This document shows, piece by piece, positions 53,613 to 62,521 of a DNA stretch of 64,000 nucleotides. How positions within the stretch are numbered: the stretch's first letter is position 1; each line of letters opens with the position of its first letter. Both the position numbers and the translations under genes were made by a program. This stretch comes from Christiangramia gaetbulicola. GTDB lineage: Bacteria; Bacteroidota; Bacteroidia; Flavobacteriales; Flavobacteriaceae. Location: NCBI RefSeq assembly GCF_003054225.1, contig NZ_QBKQ01000001.1, positions 434,001-498,000 of the forward strand, read 5' to 3'. Below the pieces are notes generated by a model. That model was given only the letters and a program-made list of their open reading frames with translations, did not search any database and had not been told where the DNA came from.

Positions 53613-53669
53613 GGACATCCCTTTCAAATCAAACTCCAAATTGTGCCTGGATTTTTTTTCAATTTAAAG

Positions 53670-53685
53670 CTTCGACTGCGCTCAG
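53670..53685 (+). repeat. Hairpin repeat R3 (solo copy)
   Basis: The identical 16-nt core again, in the same orientation as R2, 75 bp downstream. Its arms (GCT/AGC) are shorter, and it is not next to a gene end. A GACA sequence follows 3-4 nt after the core in R2 and R3, and shortly after the core in R1. Confidence 0.8.
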
Positions 53686-53817
53686 CCTGACATTTTCTAA
53701 GCGATGAATTCCGCGAATAGTTTCCATCAAAATTCCCGATGATAATATCATTGAAATCCTGAAACATGGCCAGTCCAAAATTTAGGATACTAATCGTAAT
53801 CTCTCCAGAAACTAAAC

Positions 53818-54843
53818 TTAAAACAGTCCTCCCTGGGTGCTACCTTTGATCCTGCCAAGATGCTTATAGGCATGTTCGGTTACTTCCCTACCTCGAGGAG
53901 TTCTATAAATAAATCCTTGCTGAATAAGGAATGGTTCATACACCTCCTCGATGGTTTCGGCACTTTCGCTTACAGCGGTGGCCAGAGTAGTAATACCAAC
54001 CGGTCCTCCCTTGAATTTATCTATGATCGTAGCCAGGATCTTATTATCCATTTCATCAAGACCATGCGCGTCCACATTCAGAGCCTTTAGTCCAAACCTG
54101 GCAATTTCGATATCTATTTTTCCATTTCCCTTTATCTGAGCGAAATCACGAACTCTCCTTAAAAGCGCATTGGCAATTCTGGGAGTACCACGGCTTCTAC
54201 CGGCAATTTCGATTGCCGCATCCTGGGTAATTGGAACTTTTAGAATATCTGAACTACGCTCCACAATTCCTGATAGCAATTCGGTTGTATAATATTGCAG
54301 CCTGCTGGAGATACCAAACCTCGCCCTCATAGGAGCTGTTAGGAGTCCAGACCTGGTAGTTGCACCTATCAGTGTGAAAGGATTCAAATTGATCTGTACC
54401 GTACGCGCATTTGGCCCGGTTTCGATCATAATGTCTATACGGTAATCTTCCATAGCAGAATACAGGTACTCCTCTACGATGGGGCTTAATCTATGTATCT
54501 CGTCTATAAAAAGTATATCTCTCTCGTCCAGGTTGGTCAAAAGACCGGCAAGATCTCCTGGTTTATCCAGAACGGGACCCGAAGTGATCTTGATGCCGAC
54601 ATTAAGTTCATTGGCCAAAATATGTGCTAATGTAGTTTTACCTAATCCCGGAGGGCCATGAAACAAAGTATGATCCAGCGCCTCTCCCCTTAGGTTAGCC
54701 GCCTGTACGAATACCTGAAGATTTTCAAGGACCTGCTCCTGCCCCGCAAAGTCATCAAAACTAAGCGGTCTTAAAGCTCTTTCTATATCAAATTCTTCCG
54801 GAGAAAAACTATCTCCACTGGCATCAAGGTTTTCGTTCATCAT
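53818..54843 (-). CDS. ruvB: Holliday junction branch-migration ATPase RuvB
   Basis: A 341-residue AAA+ motor that drives branch migration with RuvA. It has Walker [13 protein letters not shown], Walker [11 protein letters not shown], sensor-type [21 protein letters not shown], arginine-finger region [18 protein letters not shown], and the C-terminal winged helix with [16 protein letters not shown]. The family start [14 protein letters not shown] is present. A second ATG one codon in is equally possible. It is on the same strand as ruvA but 7 kb away. Confidence 0.96.
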   Translation of the reverse strand: MMNENLDASGDSFSPEEFDIERALRPLSFDDFAGQEQVLENLQVFVQAANLRGEALDHTLFHGPPGLGKTTLAHILANELNVGIKITSGPVLDKPGDLAGLLTNLDERDILFIDEIHRLSPIVEEYLYSAMEDYRIDIMIETGPNARTVQINLNPFTLIGATTRSGLLTAPMRARFGISSRLQYYTTELLSGIVERSSDILKVPITQDAAIEIAGRSRGTPRIANALLRRVRDFAQIKGNGKIDIEIARFGLKALNVDAHGLDEMDNKILATIIDKFKGGPVGITTLATAVSESAETIEEVYEPFLIQQGFIYRTPRGREVTEHAYKHLGRIKGSTQGGLF

Positions 54844-54913
54844 AAGATCTGTTGTACGGAATAATATAAGGAAAAATACACTGAAATTCCGGTATAATAT
54901 GAACTCAAAGATA

Positions 54914-54951
54914 ATTAAAAAAGCCTCTTCCGGTTGGGAAAAGGCTTTTGA
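54914..54951 (-). terminator. Intrinsic terminator after ctaD
   Basis: AAAAGCCT and AGGCTTTT plus inner TTCC/GGAA pairs, with one mismatch, build a long stem. The minus strand continues TTTTTTAATTATC. It lies 26 bp past the ctaD stop and closes the act-cox run. Confidence 0.78.
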
Positions 54952-54976
54952 AAAATCTTATATGTTAAGGTCTTGC

Positions 54977-56800
54977 TTAATGATTGAGCTCTTCCTCTCC
55001 TTCTTGCAGAGGTGTGATCTGCGAAACAAAATCCTGTCCCTTGATCACATACTCTCCATCTTCACCAGTCTTAGAGTAATCGTAAGCCCAACGGTATACT
55101 GCTGGAATCTTACCAGGCCAGTTTCCGTGGATGTGTTCTACCGGGGTAGTCCACTCTAGAGTATTCGATTTCCATGGGTTCTGAACTGCTTTCTTTCCGA
55201 AGAAAATAGAGTTGAAGAAGTTATAAAGGAATACCAACTGAACCAATGCAGTGATGATCGCGGCAACCGTAATAATTACGTTCACATCTGCATAATCATC
55301 AAAGTATGGGAAGTTCGTATTTGTGTAATAACGTCTTGGAAGACCCGCAATACCAATAAAGTGCATTGGGAAGAAAACCCCGTAAGCACCCACGGCAGTT
55401 ACCCAGAAGTGAACATAACCAAGGTTCTTGTTCATCATTCTTCCAAACATTTTTGGGAACCAGTGATACACCCCGGCGAATAGTCCATAAAGTGCAGAGA
55501 TACCCATTACAAGGTGGAAGTGAGCAACCACGAAGTAAGTATCGTGTACGTTAATATCCAGGGTAGAATCCCCAAGGATAATACCTGTAAGACCACCAGT
55601 GATGAAAGTTGAAACCAGACCTATCGAGAACAACATTCCAGGGTTCATCTGCAGGTTACCCTTCCATAAAGTGGTGATATAGTTAAATGATTTTACTGCT
55701 GAAGGGATCGCGATCAATAATGTAGTAAAGGTAAACACAGATCCAAGGAATGGGTTCATTCCTGAAATAAACATGTGGTGACCCCAAACAATTGTTGAAA
55801 GGAAAGCGATCGCTAATATAGATGCAACCATCGCACGGTAACCAAAAATTGGTTTACGTGAGTTAGTAGCAATAACTTCTGATGTGATACCTAGGGCCGG
55901 AAGAAGTACAATATATACCTCTGGGTGACCAAGGAACCAGAATAGGTGTTCGAATAATACCGGAGAACCTCCCTGGTGACTTAAAACCTCTCCTTTGATG
56001 AAGATATCACTAAGGAAGAATGAAGTACCAAAACTACGGTCCATGATCAATAGTAAAGCTGCAGATAATAGTACCGGGAAAGATACCACACCAATAATAG
56101 CGGTTACAAAGAATGCCCAGATAGTTAGCGGAAGTCTGGTCATTGACATTCCTTCAGTTCTTAGGTTTATTACAGTTACAATGTAGTTAAGAGATCCAAG
56201 CAAAGAAGATGCGATAAAGATAGCCATAGAAACCAACCAAAGCGTCATCCCAGTTCCTGAACCACTAATAGCTTCAGGCAGGGCACTCAATGGAGGGTAG
56301 ATCGTCCAACCGGCCATTGCAGGACCAGATTCAACGAAAAGAGAAGCTAACATGATCACACTAGATAAGAAAAACAACCAGTAAGAAACCATGTTAAGGA
56401 ATCCAGAGGCCATATCTCGTGCACCAATTTGCAACGGAATCAGTAAGTTTGAGAACGTACCACTTAACCCAGCGGTAAGCACAAAGAATACCATGATTGT
56501 ACCGTGAATGGTCACCAATGCAAGGTAAATACTTGGAGACATTACTCCATCTGGAGCCCATCTGTCACCCAATAATGCTTCAAATACCCAGAAAGATTGT
56601 TCCGGCCAGGCAAGCTGGATACGGAACAGGATCGACATTGCGATACCTATAATCCCCATAATAAGCCCGGTAATAAGATATTGCTTAGCAATCATCTTAT
56701 GATCCTGACTAAAGATATATTTCGTTATAAAAGTCTCCTTATGATGATGTCCGTGATCATCATGGTGATCGTGTGCCGGTGCGTTTGCAATTGCTGACAT
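54977..56800 (-). CDS. ctaD: Cytochrome c oxidase subunit I
   Basis: A 607-residue membrane protein with twelve or more helices. It reduces oxygen at its haem-CuB centre. Key blocks: GTIMVFFVLTAGLSG early (haem a site region); FWFLGHPEVYIVLLPALG, with the CuB-ligating histidine and the crosslinked tyrosine; HHMFISGMNPF; and DTYFVVAHFHLVMG (haem ligands). A short histidine-rich N terminus (AHDHHDDHGHHHK) is unusual and may bind metal. It follows coxB by 26 bp and ends the cluster before a terminator. Confidence 0.95.
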   Translation of the reverse strand: MSAIANAPAHDHHDDHGHHHKETFITKYIFSQDHKMIAKQYLITGLIMGIIGIAMSILFRIQLAWPEQSFWVFEALLGDRWAPDGVMSPSIYLALVTIHGTIMVFFVLTAGLSGTFSNLLIPLQIGARDMASGFLNMVSYWLFFLSSVIMLASLFVESGPAMAGWTIYPPLSALPEAISGSGTGMTLWLVSMAIFIASSLLGSLNYIVTVINLRTEGMSMTRLPLTIWAFFVTAIIGVVSFPVLLSAALLLIMDRSFGTSFFLSDIFIKGEVLSHQGGSPVLFEHLFWFLGHPEVYIVLLPALGITSEVIATNSRKPIFGYRAMVASILAIAFLSTIVWGHHMFISGMNPFLGSVFTFTTLLIAIPSAVKSFNYITTLWKGNLQMNPGMLFSIGLVSTFITGGLTGIILGDSTLDINVHDTYFVVAHFHLVMGISALYGLFAGVYHWFPKMFGRMMNKNLGYVHFWVTAVGAYGVFFPMHFIGIAGLPRRYYTNTNFPYFDDYADVNVIITVAAIITALVQLVFLYNFFNSIFFGKKAVQNPWKSNTLEWTTPVEHIHGNWPGKIPAVYRWAYDYSKTGEDGEYVIKGQDFVSQITPLQEGEEELNH

Positions 56801-56826
56801 ATCTCTTATTCTTTAGCTTATTTTTT

Positions 56827-57987
56827 TTATTCTTTATCTAGTACAGCCACCGCTTCACTCTCCTGTGGCTCTTCTGTTTCATTTCCATCCTCTGCCGGAG
56901 CTTCTTCAGTCTCTGCAGGGGCATTGCTATCTTCTATCGTGCTGCCAAAAGTAGGCTGCTCTTCTAACCATGCGTTGAAATCTTCTTCAGACTCCACGAT
57001 GATTTTCATTTGCATGTTATAGTGTGCCTGTCCGCAGATCTTATTACATAGAAGGAAATAGTCGAATTCATAACTATCCAGAGTAGGTTCTCCCTGGGCA
57101 ATTAGATCTTCATTTCTTTCTTTTCTTACATCATTTACACTTTCTACCTTGTCTACCATGTACTCGCTAGCACGCATCTCTTCAGTAGTAATCGTTGGAG
57201 TGAATCCAAACTGGGTGATCATACCTGGTACAACGTTCATCTGTGCTCTAAAGAATGGGAAGTATGCCGAGTGCAATACATCCTGAGAACGGAACTTGAA
57301 CAATACCGGTTTACCAACAGGTAAGTGTAATTCTGTTACGATCTTGTCATCTTCACCATAAGAATCAGATTCATCTACTCCTAACTGGTTAACACCTTCG
57401 ATAAAACGAACATTCGCTTTACCTAAAGTATTATCTTCTCCAGAATATCTCGCTCTCCAGTCGAACTGATAAGCGTAGATCTCGATAACCATAGGATCTT
57501 CTTCCTCGTTGATATTCATAATATCACTCCAGGTGAATAATCCGTAGATAATAAGACCGGCAAGAGTGATCACCGGGATAATGGTCCAGATGAATTCAAG
57601 TTTATCATTATCTGCGTAGAATAAAGCCTTCTGAGTCTTCTTCCCTTTGTATTTAAAGGCAAAGTAATGAAGTAATCCCTGGGTAATGATCTGTACGAAC
57701 ATGATCAAACCAATAGAGATAAACATTAAAGTATCATATTCTCCTCCATGTTCTGAAGCAGCTTCAGGCAGGTAAAATCTTCCATATTCCCAGAAGCAGT
57801 AAACGGTAATTACATAAATGAAAATTACGAAAGCTAACATCAGGATTCCGTTGGACTTGTTATCCTTATCGTTTGCAATCTGAGAAGTATCGGCATCGGA
57901 CCTCTGAGACAATTGAAATATCTTAGAGATCTGCCAACCTGTAACGGCCAGAAGTGCTAGTACTATGATTACTAAAAATACGGTCAT
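56827..57987 (-). CDS. coxB: Cytochrome c oxidase subunit II (CuA)
   Basis: A 386-residue subunit with four predicted helices: two extra ones at about 1-22 and 45-66, then the usual pair at 85-108 and 126-147. The periplasmic cupredoxin domain has the CuA ligands in VLHSAYFPFFRAQM, LCNKICGQAHYNM (Cys-x3-Cys and His, Met). The C-terminal 40 residues are acidic (TEEAPAEDGNETEEPQ). It carries no fused cytochrome c domain, so electrons must come from a separate cytochrome, probably ActE or ActA. It follows actF by 33 bp. Confidence 0.93.
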   Translation of the reverse strand: MTVFLVIIVLALLAVTGWQISKIFQLSQRSDADTSQIANDKDNKSNGILMLAFVIFIYVITVYCFWEYGRFYLPEAASEHGGEYDTLMFISIGLIMFVQIITQGLLHYFAFKYKGKKTQKALFYADNDKLEFIWTIIPVITLAGLIIYGLFTWSDIMNINEEEDPMVIEIYAYQFDWRARYSGEDNTLGKANVRFIEGVNQLGVDESDSYGEDDKIVTELHLPVGKPVLFKFRSQDVLHSAYFPFFRAQMNVVPGMITQFGFTPTITTEEMRASEYMVDKVESVNDVRKERNEDLIAQGEPTLDSYEFDYFLLCNKICGQAHYNMQMKIIVESEEDFNAWLEEQPTFGSTIEDSNAPAETEEAPAEDGNETEEPQESEAVAVLDKE

Positions 57988-58020
57988 TTTATAAGTTCTT
58001 CTTTAAACAATCAATCTTAA

Positions 58021-59412
58021 TTAATAATGGTAATGCTTACTCTCCTTGATAAAAGGATTCCCTTTCACCAGTAAAGGTGCCTTTGTAAGCGCATTAAATA
58101 CTATGAAGGTGAACAATCCACCAAACAACAATACTGCACTTATCTCAGGGATTCCAATGAACCATGACTCTCCTACCGTAGCCGGCATCACCATCACATA
58201 TACATTCAGGTAATGACCACATAAGATAACAATTCCTGTCATGATTACGAACCAGTTCACTCTCTTATAATCACTATTCATTAATAGCAATACAGGGAAC
58301 AGGAAGTTAGTGATCAGCATTCCGAAGAATGGCAATTGATAATCTTCTATTCTCTGGATGAAGTATACCACCTCTTCAGGAATATTGGAGTACCAGATCA
58401 ACATGAACTGAGAGAACCATAAGTAGGTCCAGAAAATACTGATCCCAAACATGAACTTCGCAAGGTCATGAATATGGCTGTCGTTCACGAATTCAAGATA
58501 TCCTCTTGACTTAAGGTAGATACTGATAATTGCAATTGTAGTAATACCAGATACGAACAAACTCGCAAATACGAACCATCCAAATAAAGTACTAAACCAG
58601 TGCGGATCTAAACTCATGATCCAGTCCCATGACATCATAGATTCAGTCACGATAAAGAACACAAGAAATCCTGCAGAAAGTTTAAAGTTCTTTTTAAAGA
58701 TCTTATTATCGGTTGCACTATCCATCTTGATAGAGTTCTTTCTAAGAAGTTGTCTGAATAGCATCCAACCACCTAAATAGATCGCAGCTCTAATAAGGAA
58801 GAATGGCACATTTAGGTATGCTGTTTTATTCTGAATGATCTCATCATGTGCAACTACTTCAGGATCCATCCACACGAAAAGGTGGTTTAAATGCAGACCT
58901 GAAAGTACAAGCAACACAAATACAATGATCCCACCAGGAACCAGGTAAGCAGTAATCGCTTCCATTACTCTAAAAAGCACCGGAGACCATCCAGCCTGCG
59001 CTGCATATTGAATAGCATAGAAAGCCAAAACTCCAAGAGATATCATAAAGAAAAAGAAAGCAGCTACATAAAGTGCAGCCCAGGGCTTATTCTGCAACTG
59101 GTGCAGGATGTGCTCATAATGCTCATCTCCGTGACCAGCCTCTTCACCATGTCCTGCTTCGGCATGAGCCTCATCCCCATGAGCGGTTTCACTTTCGTAT
59201 CCTTCTATATTTTCAACGGTTACATTCTCACCAGGAAGCTGTTCTACATTAATTTCTTCTCCATGCTCTTCACCATGATGTTCTGAGGCCATCATTTCCT
59301 TAACATCCTCAACAGTTTCTGGTGCAGCGATGAATCCATAAATGAGACCTACAGCCCCAACAATCATAAAAATGATTGCTGTTAATTTTAATTTACTGGA
59401 TAGCGTATACAT
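58021..59412 (-). CDS. actF: Alternative complex III subunit ActF (quinone-binding membrane subunit)
   Basis: A 463-residue membrane protein related to ActC/NrfD, with about ten helices. In ActF it pairs with ActC as a second quinone-site subunit. The first helix (about 8-28) is followed by a roughly 75-residue periplasmic loop very rich in His and Glu (HHGEEHGEE and GHGDEHYEH segments). Later helices carry HLFVWMDPEVVAHDEIIQN and MSWDWIMSLDPHWFSTLF, typical for the family. It lies 18 bp after actE and 33 bp before coxB. Confidence 0.9.
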   Translation of the reverse strand: MYTLSSKLKLTAIIFMIVGAVGLIYGFIAAPETVEDVKEMMASEHHGEEHGEEINVEQLPGENVTVENIEGYESETAHGDEAHAEAGHGEEAGHGDEHYEHILHQLQNKPWAALYVAAFFFFMISLGVLAFYAIQYAAQAGWSPVLFRVMEAITAYLVPGGIIVFVLLVLSGLHLNHLFVWMDPEVVAHDEIIQNKTAYLNVPFFLIRAAIYLGGWMLFRQLLRKNSIKMDSATDNKIFKKNFKLSAGFLVFFIVTESMMSWDWIMSLDPHWFSTLFGWFVFASLFVSGITTIAIISIYLKSRGYLEFVNDSHIHDLAKFMFGISIFWTYLWFSQFMLIWYSNIPEEVVYFIQRIEDYQLPFFGMLITNFLFPVLLLMNSDYKRVNWFVIMTGIVILCGHYLNVYVMVMPATVGESWFIGIPEISAVLLFGGLFTFIVFNALTKAPLLVKGNPFIKESKHYHY

Positions 59413-59430
59413 ATCGATAGATCTAAATCT

Positions 59431-60132
59431 TTATTCTTGAGTTTCGGTTTGGTTGTTTTCGTTAGCCTGCTCAGACTCCACATCATCTGCGTCGTCATAT
59501 AGATTTGCATCAGCTCTTGAAGGCAGTAAACTTGTCTGCACTTCAGATTCTTCTTCAAATTCTCTTTCAGGCTTACCTTCCAACTTATTTTTCAGGTTCA
59601 TCACATAGTGATCTATCTGCCAACGTTCCTTAATGGTCGTTTGAGAAGCATAAGACCCCATGTTATTGATTCCGTAATACATTACGTGGTATACACTACC
59701 TTCAGTGATCGCACGTCCAGCATCATCATAAGATGGAACACCAAGAATCTTTTCTCTTTCAACCAGGATTCCTTTACCTGCACCTTTGTCTCCGTGGCAA
59801 ACCGCGCAATAAATAGTGTAAAGGGCTTTTCCTTCTGCAAGGTTCTCCTCTGTATAAGGAATTGGATTGTTCAGGTTAGCTTTTGCCGCCTGATATCCCT
59901 GAGGGTTATTCTCGTAGTCGTAAGGCAACCATCCGCGAGGAACAGATCCTTCTACAGGCAATTTGGCCTCCTGACCATTTTCGAATACCTCGTACTCACC
60001 ATAGGCTTCGTAACCAACCGGCTCATACATATCTGGCATGTACTGATAGTTTGGATCCCCCTTGTCATGGCAGGAAACAACTGCAAATCCAAGCAGACAA
60101 AATCCTATAGTTTTATGGAACAAACTTCTCAT
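59431..60132 (-). CDS. actE: Alternative complex III monohaem cytochrome c (ActE), lipoprotein
   Basis: A 233-residue lipoprotein started at ATG 60132 (MRSLFHKTIGFCLLGF, lipobox VVSC, Cys21); a GTG two codons earlier is less likely. One haem site, CAVCH (Cys109, Cys112, His113), is followed by GDKGAGKG, and a YGINNMGSY region supplies the methionine ligand. It transfers electrons from the complex towards the oxidase. The C-terminal 40 residues are acidic and hydrophilic. The gene lies between actD (6 bp) and actF. Confidence 0.91.
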   Translation of the reverse strand: MRSLFHKTIGFCLLGFAVVSCHDKGDPNYQYMPDMYEPVGYEAYGEYEVFENGQEAKLPVEGSVPRGWLPYDYENNPQGYQAAKANLNNPIPYTEENLAEGKALYTIYCAVCHGDKGAGKGILVEREKILGVPSYDDAGRAITEGSVYHVMYYGINNMGSYASQTTIKERWQIDHYVMNLKNKLEGKPEREFEEESEVQTSLLPSRADANLYDDADDVESEQANENNQTETQE

Positions 60133-60144
60133 TATCACTATTTA

Positions 60145-60666
60145 TTATTCTATTAATTTAATTTCTGATGCTCCGGTCTTGTATAAGAAATCCGTTAAGT
60201 CATCTATATTATGATTGGCGGCATCAACCTCCATTAAGAACAGGTCATCTGTTGTTCTTACATCTGGATTTTCAGCTTTCTTGAATGGCCATAATTTACT
60301 TCTCATATAGAAAGTAATAACCATAAGGTGAGCCGCAAAGAATACAGTTAATTCGAACATAATTGGCACAAATGCCGGCATGTTCTCTATAAAACTGAAA
60401 CTTGGTTTACCACCAATATCCTGTGGCCAGTCTTCTATCATGATGAAATTCATCATAGCTACTGCTACAGATAGACCTACTAAACCATACAAGAAAGATG
60501 TGATGGCTAATCTGGTTGGAGCAAGTCCCATTGCTTTATCAAGTCCGTGAACCGGGAATGGGCAATAGATCTCACCAATGTGATAGCGTGCCTCGCGAAT
60601 TTGCTTTACAGCCTGTAAAAGCAAATCGTCATCTCGGTAAATAGCGTGTAATACTTTAGATGCCAT
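60145..60666 (-). CDS. actD: Alternative complex III subunit ActD (DUF3341)
   Basis: A 173-residue membrane subunit with the DUF3341 start HAIYRDDDLLLQAVKQI, then YCPFPVHGLDKAMGL and two helices (about 55-78 and 95-118). ActD packs against ActC and ActF; its own function is structural or unknown. It lies 6 bp from actE and 5 bp from actC, in the standard act order. Confidence 0.92.
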   Translation of the reverse strand: MASKVLHAIYRDDDLLLQAVKQIREARYHIGEIYCPFPVHGLDKAMGLAPTRLAITSFLYGLVGLSVAVAMMNFIMIEDWPQDIGGKPSFSFIENMPAFVPIMFELTVFFAAHLMVITFYMRSKLWPFKKAENPDVRTTDDLFLMEVDAANHNIDDLTDFLYKTGASEIKLIE

Positions 60667-60671
60667 CCTGA

Positions 60672-62486
60672 TTATTTATTTTTTAGTTTGTTTGCCTGCT
60701 CAACCCATCCTTCTCTATTCTCCTGGATAGGGAAATTTTCGATCACTTCATCAAGCAATTCAAAATCCTGTTCTGTTAATTTACTTACCTGATCGAACAA
60801 GTAGATACCTACCTGATGTAAATGCTGCTGAAGTAGCGGTCCTACATTCTTCAATTTGGTAAGATCTGATGCTTCCTGAGTCTTAGGATCATAAGTTCCA
60901 ATTCTAGACAACATCTCATCGATACGATCTTTCATCACTTCAGAAACCACCATACCATCTGCATTCACAGTATCCTCATGAGGATGATCTGCTTCTTTCT
61001 TCTTAGTATGCTCGGTATCTTCAATTTTATGGTGTACTCCCTCTTCTTCATTACGAACAGGGTTTCTACCTACTGTTTCAGGGTTATAATGCAATACATC
61101 ATCACCGTGCTCAGCTCTTAGTTTCTTATATTTTTCTCCGGAAGCCTTCAGGATTGTCTTTACCTCTGCCTGAGCGATCACTGGGAACGAACGTGCATAA
61201 AGAAGGAACAACACAAAGAAGAATCCAATAGTACCAATGAAGATCCCGATATCTACAAATGTTGGAGAGAACATCGTCCATGAAGATGGAAGGTAATCAC
61301 GGTGAAGCGAAGTCACGATAATTACAAAACGCTCGAACCACATCCCGATGTTTACCACGATCGAAATAAAGAAAGAGAACATGATACTTGTACGAAGCTT
61401 CTTGAACCACATGAACTGTGGAGAGAACACGTTACAGGTCATCATACTCCAGTATGCCCACCAGTAAGGTCCGGTAGCCCTGTTAAGGAATGCATACTGT
61501 TCGTATTCTACACCAGAATACCATGCGATCACCAACTCGGTAATATAAGCAGTACCTACGATAGACCCCGTGATCATGATCACGATGTTCATCAATTCGA
61601 TATGCTGAATAGTAATATAGTCTTCAAGATTAGAAACCTTTCTCATGATGATAAGCAAGGTGTTAACCATGGCAAATCCAGAGAAGATCGCACCCGCAAC
61701 GAAGTAAGGAGGGAAAATGGTGGTATGCCATCCCGGGATTACCGAAGTTGCGAAGTCAAAAGATACGATGGTGTGTACAGAAAGTACAAGTGGTGTTGCC
61801 AAACCGGCAAGTACCAGAGATACCTCTTCAAAACGCTGCCAGTCTTTAGCACGTCCACTCCATCCAAATGATAATATTCCGTAAACTCTTTTTGTGAAAG
61901 GAGTAATTGCCCTGTCACGTATCATCGCGAAATCTGGTAACAATCCAGTCCACCAGAAAACAAGTGAAACCGAAAGATAAGTCGAGATCGCAAATACATC
62001 CCATAGAAGCGGTGAGTTAAAGTTCACCCAAAGAGATCCAAACTGGTTAGGGATTGGAAGTACCCAATATGCCAACCATGGACGCCCCATGTGAATTAAA
62101 GGGAAAAGACCCGCCTGCATAACCGAGAAGATCGTCATAGCCTCTGCAGACCTGTTGATCGCCATTCTCCATTTTTGGCGGAATAAAAGTAATACGGCAG
62201 AAATTAGCGTACCGGCGTGACCAATACCTACCCACCATACGAAGTTGGTAATATCCCAGGCCCAACCTACTGTTTTGTTTAATCCCCAGGTACCTATACC
62301 TGTAGAAATTGTGTAAACTATACATCCAACACCCCAAAGAAAGGCCACAAGGGAGATAGCAAAAACTATCCACCAGGTTTTATTCGCCCTTCCTTCCACC
62401 GGAGCAGCAACATCCACAGTCACATCGTGATAGCTTTTGTTCCCGGTAACTAGAGGCTTTCGTATAGGTGCTTCGTAATGAGACAT
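60672..62486 (-). CDS. actC: Alternative complex III subunit ActC (NrfD/PsrC-like), with extra C-terminal domain
   Basis: A 604-residue NrfD-family menaquinol-binding subunit with about ten helices up to residue 435 (for example WWVGIGHAGTLISAVLLLF and YWAYWSMMTCNVFSPQFMWF). After a charged, His/Glu-rich linker (about 440-530) it ends in a roughly 65-residue helical segment, LTKLKNVGPLLQQHLHQVGI, resembling a helix-hairpin-helix fold. That segment is absent from the basic ActC fold as I know it. It lies between actB (35 bp) and actD (5 bp). Confidence 0.9.
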   Translation of the reverse strand: MSHYEAPIRKPLVTGNKSYHDVTVDVAAPVEGRANKTWWIVFAISLVAFLWGVGCIVYTISTGIGTWGLNKTVGWAWDITNFVWWVGIGHAGTLISAVLLLFRQKWRMAINRSAEAMTIFSVMQAGLFPLIHMGRPWLAYWVLPIPNQFGSLWVNFNSPLLWDVFAISTYLSVSLVFWWTGLLPDFAMIRDRAITPFTKRVYGILSFGWSGRAKDWQRFEEVSLVLAGLATPLVLSVHTIVSFDFATSVIPGWHTTIFPPYFVAGAIFSGFAMVNTLLIIMRKVSNLEDYITIQHIELMNIVIMITGSIVGTAYITELVIAWYSGVEYEQYAFLNRATGPYWWAYWSMMTCNVFSPQFMWFKKLRTSIMFSFFISIVVNIGMWFERFVIIVTSLHRDYLPSSWTMFSPTFVDIGIFIGTIGFFFVLFLLYARSFPVIAQAEVKTILKASGEKYKKLRAEHGDDVLHYNPETVGRNPVRNEEEGVHHKIEDTEHTKKKEADHPHEDTVNADGMVVSEVMKDRIDEMLSRIGTYDPKTQEASDLTKLKNVGPLLQQHLHQVGIYLFDQVSKLTEQDFELLDEVIENFPIQENREGWVEQANKLKNK

Positions 62487-62521
62487 ATCCTTATCTGATT
62501 GATTCTTAGTTATTCGTTATT

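Noticed and set aside
53700-53817. Possible gene remnant between R3 and ruvB
   Set aside because: Short open frames on both strands, but no motif or recognisable family; left unannotated.
61302-61871. 189-codon open frame antisense to actC
   Set aside because: Composition is rich in His, Arg and Asp, as expected from the reverse of a membrane protein; no start context or homology seen.
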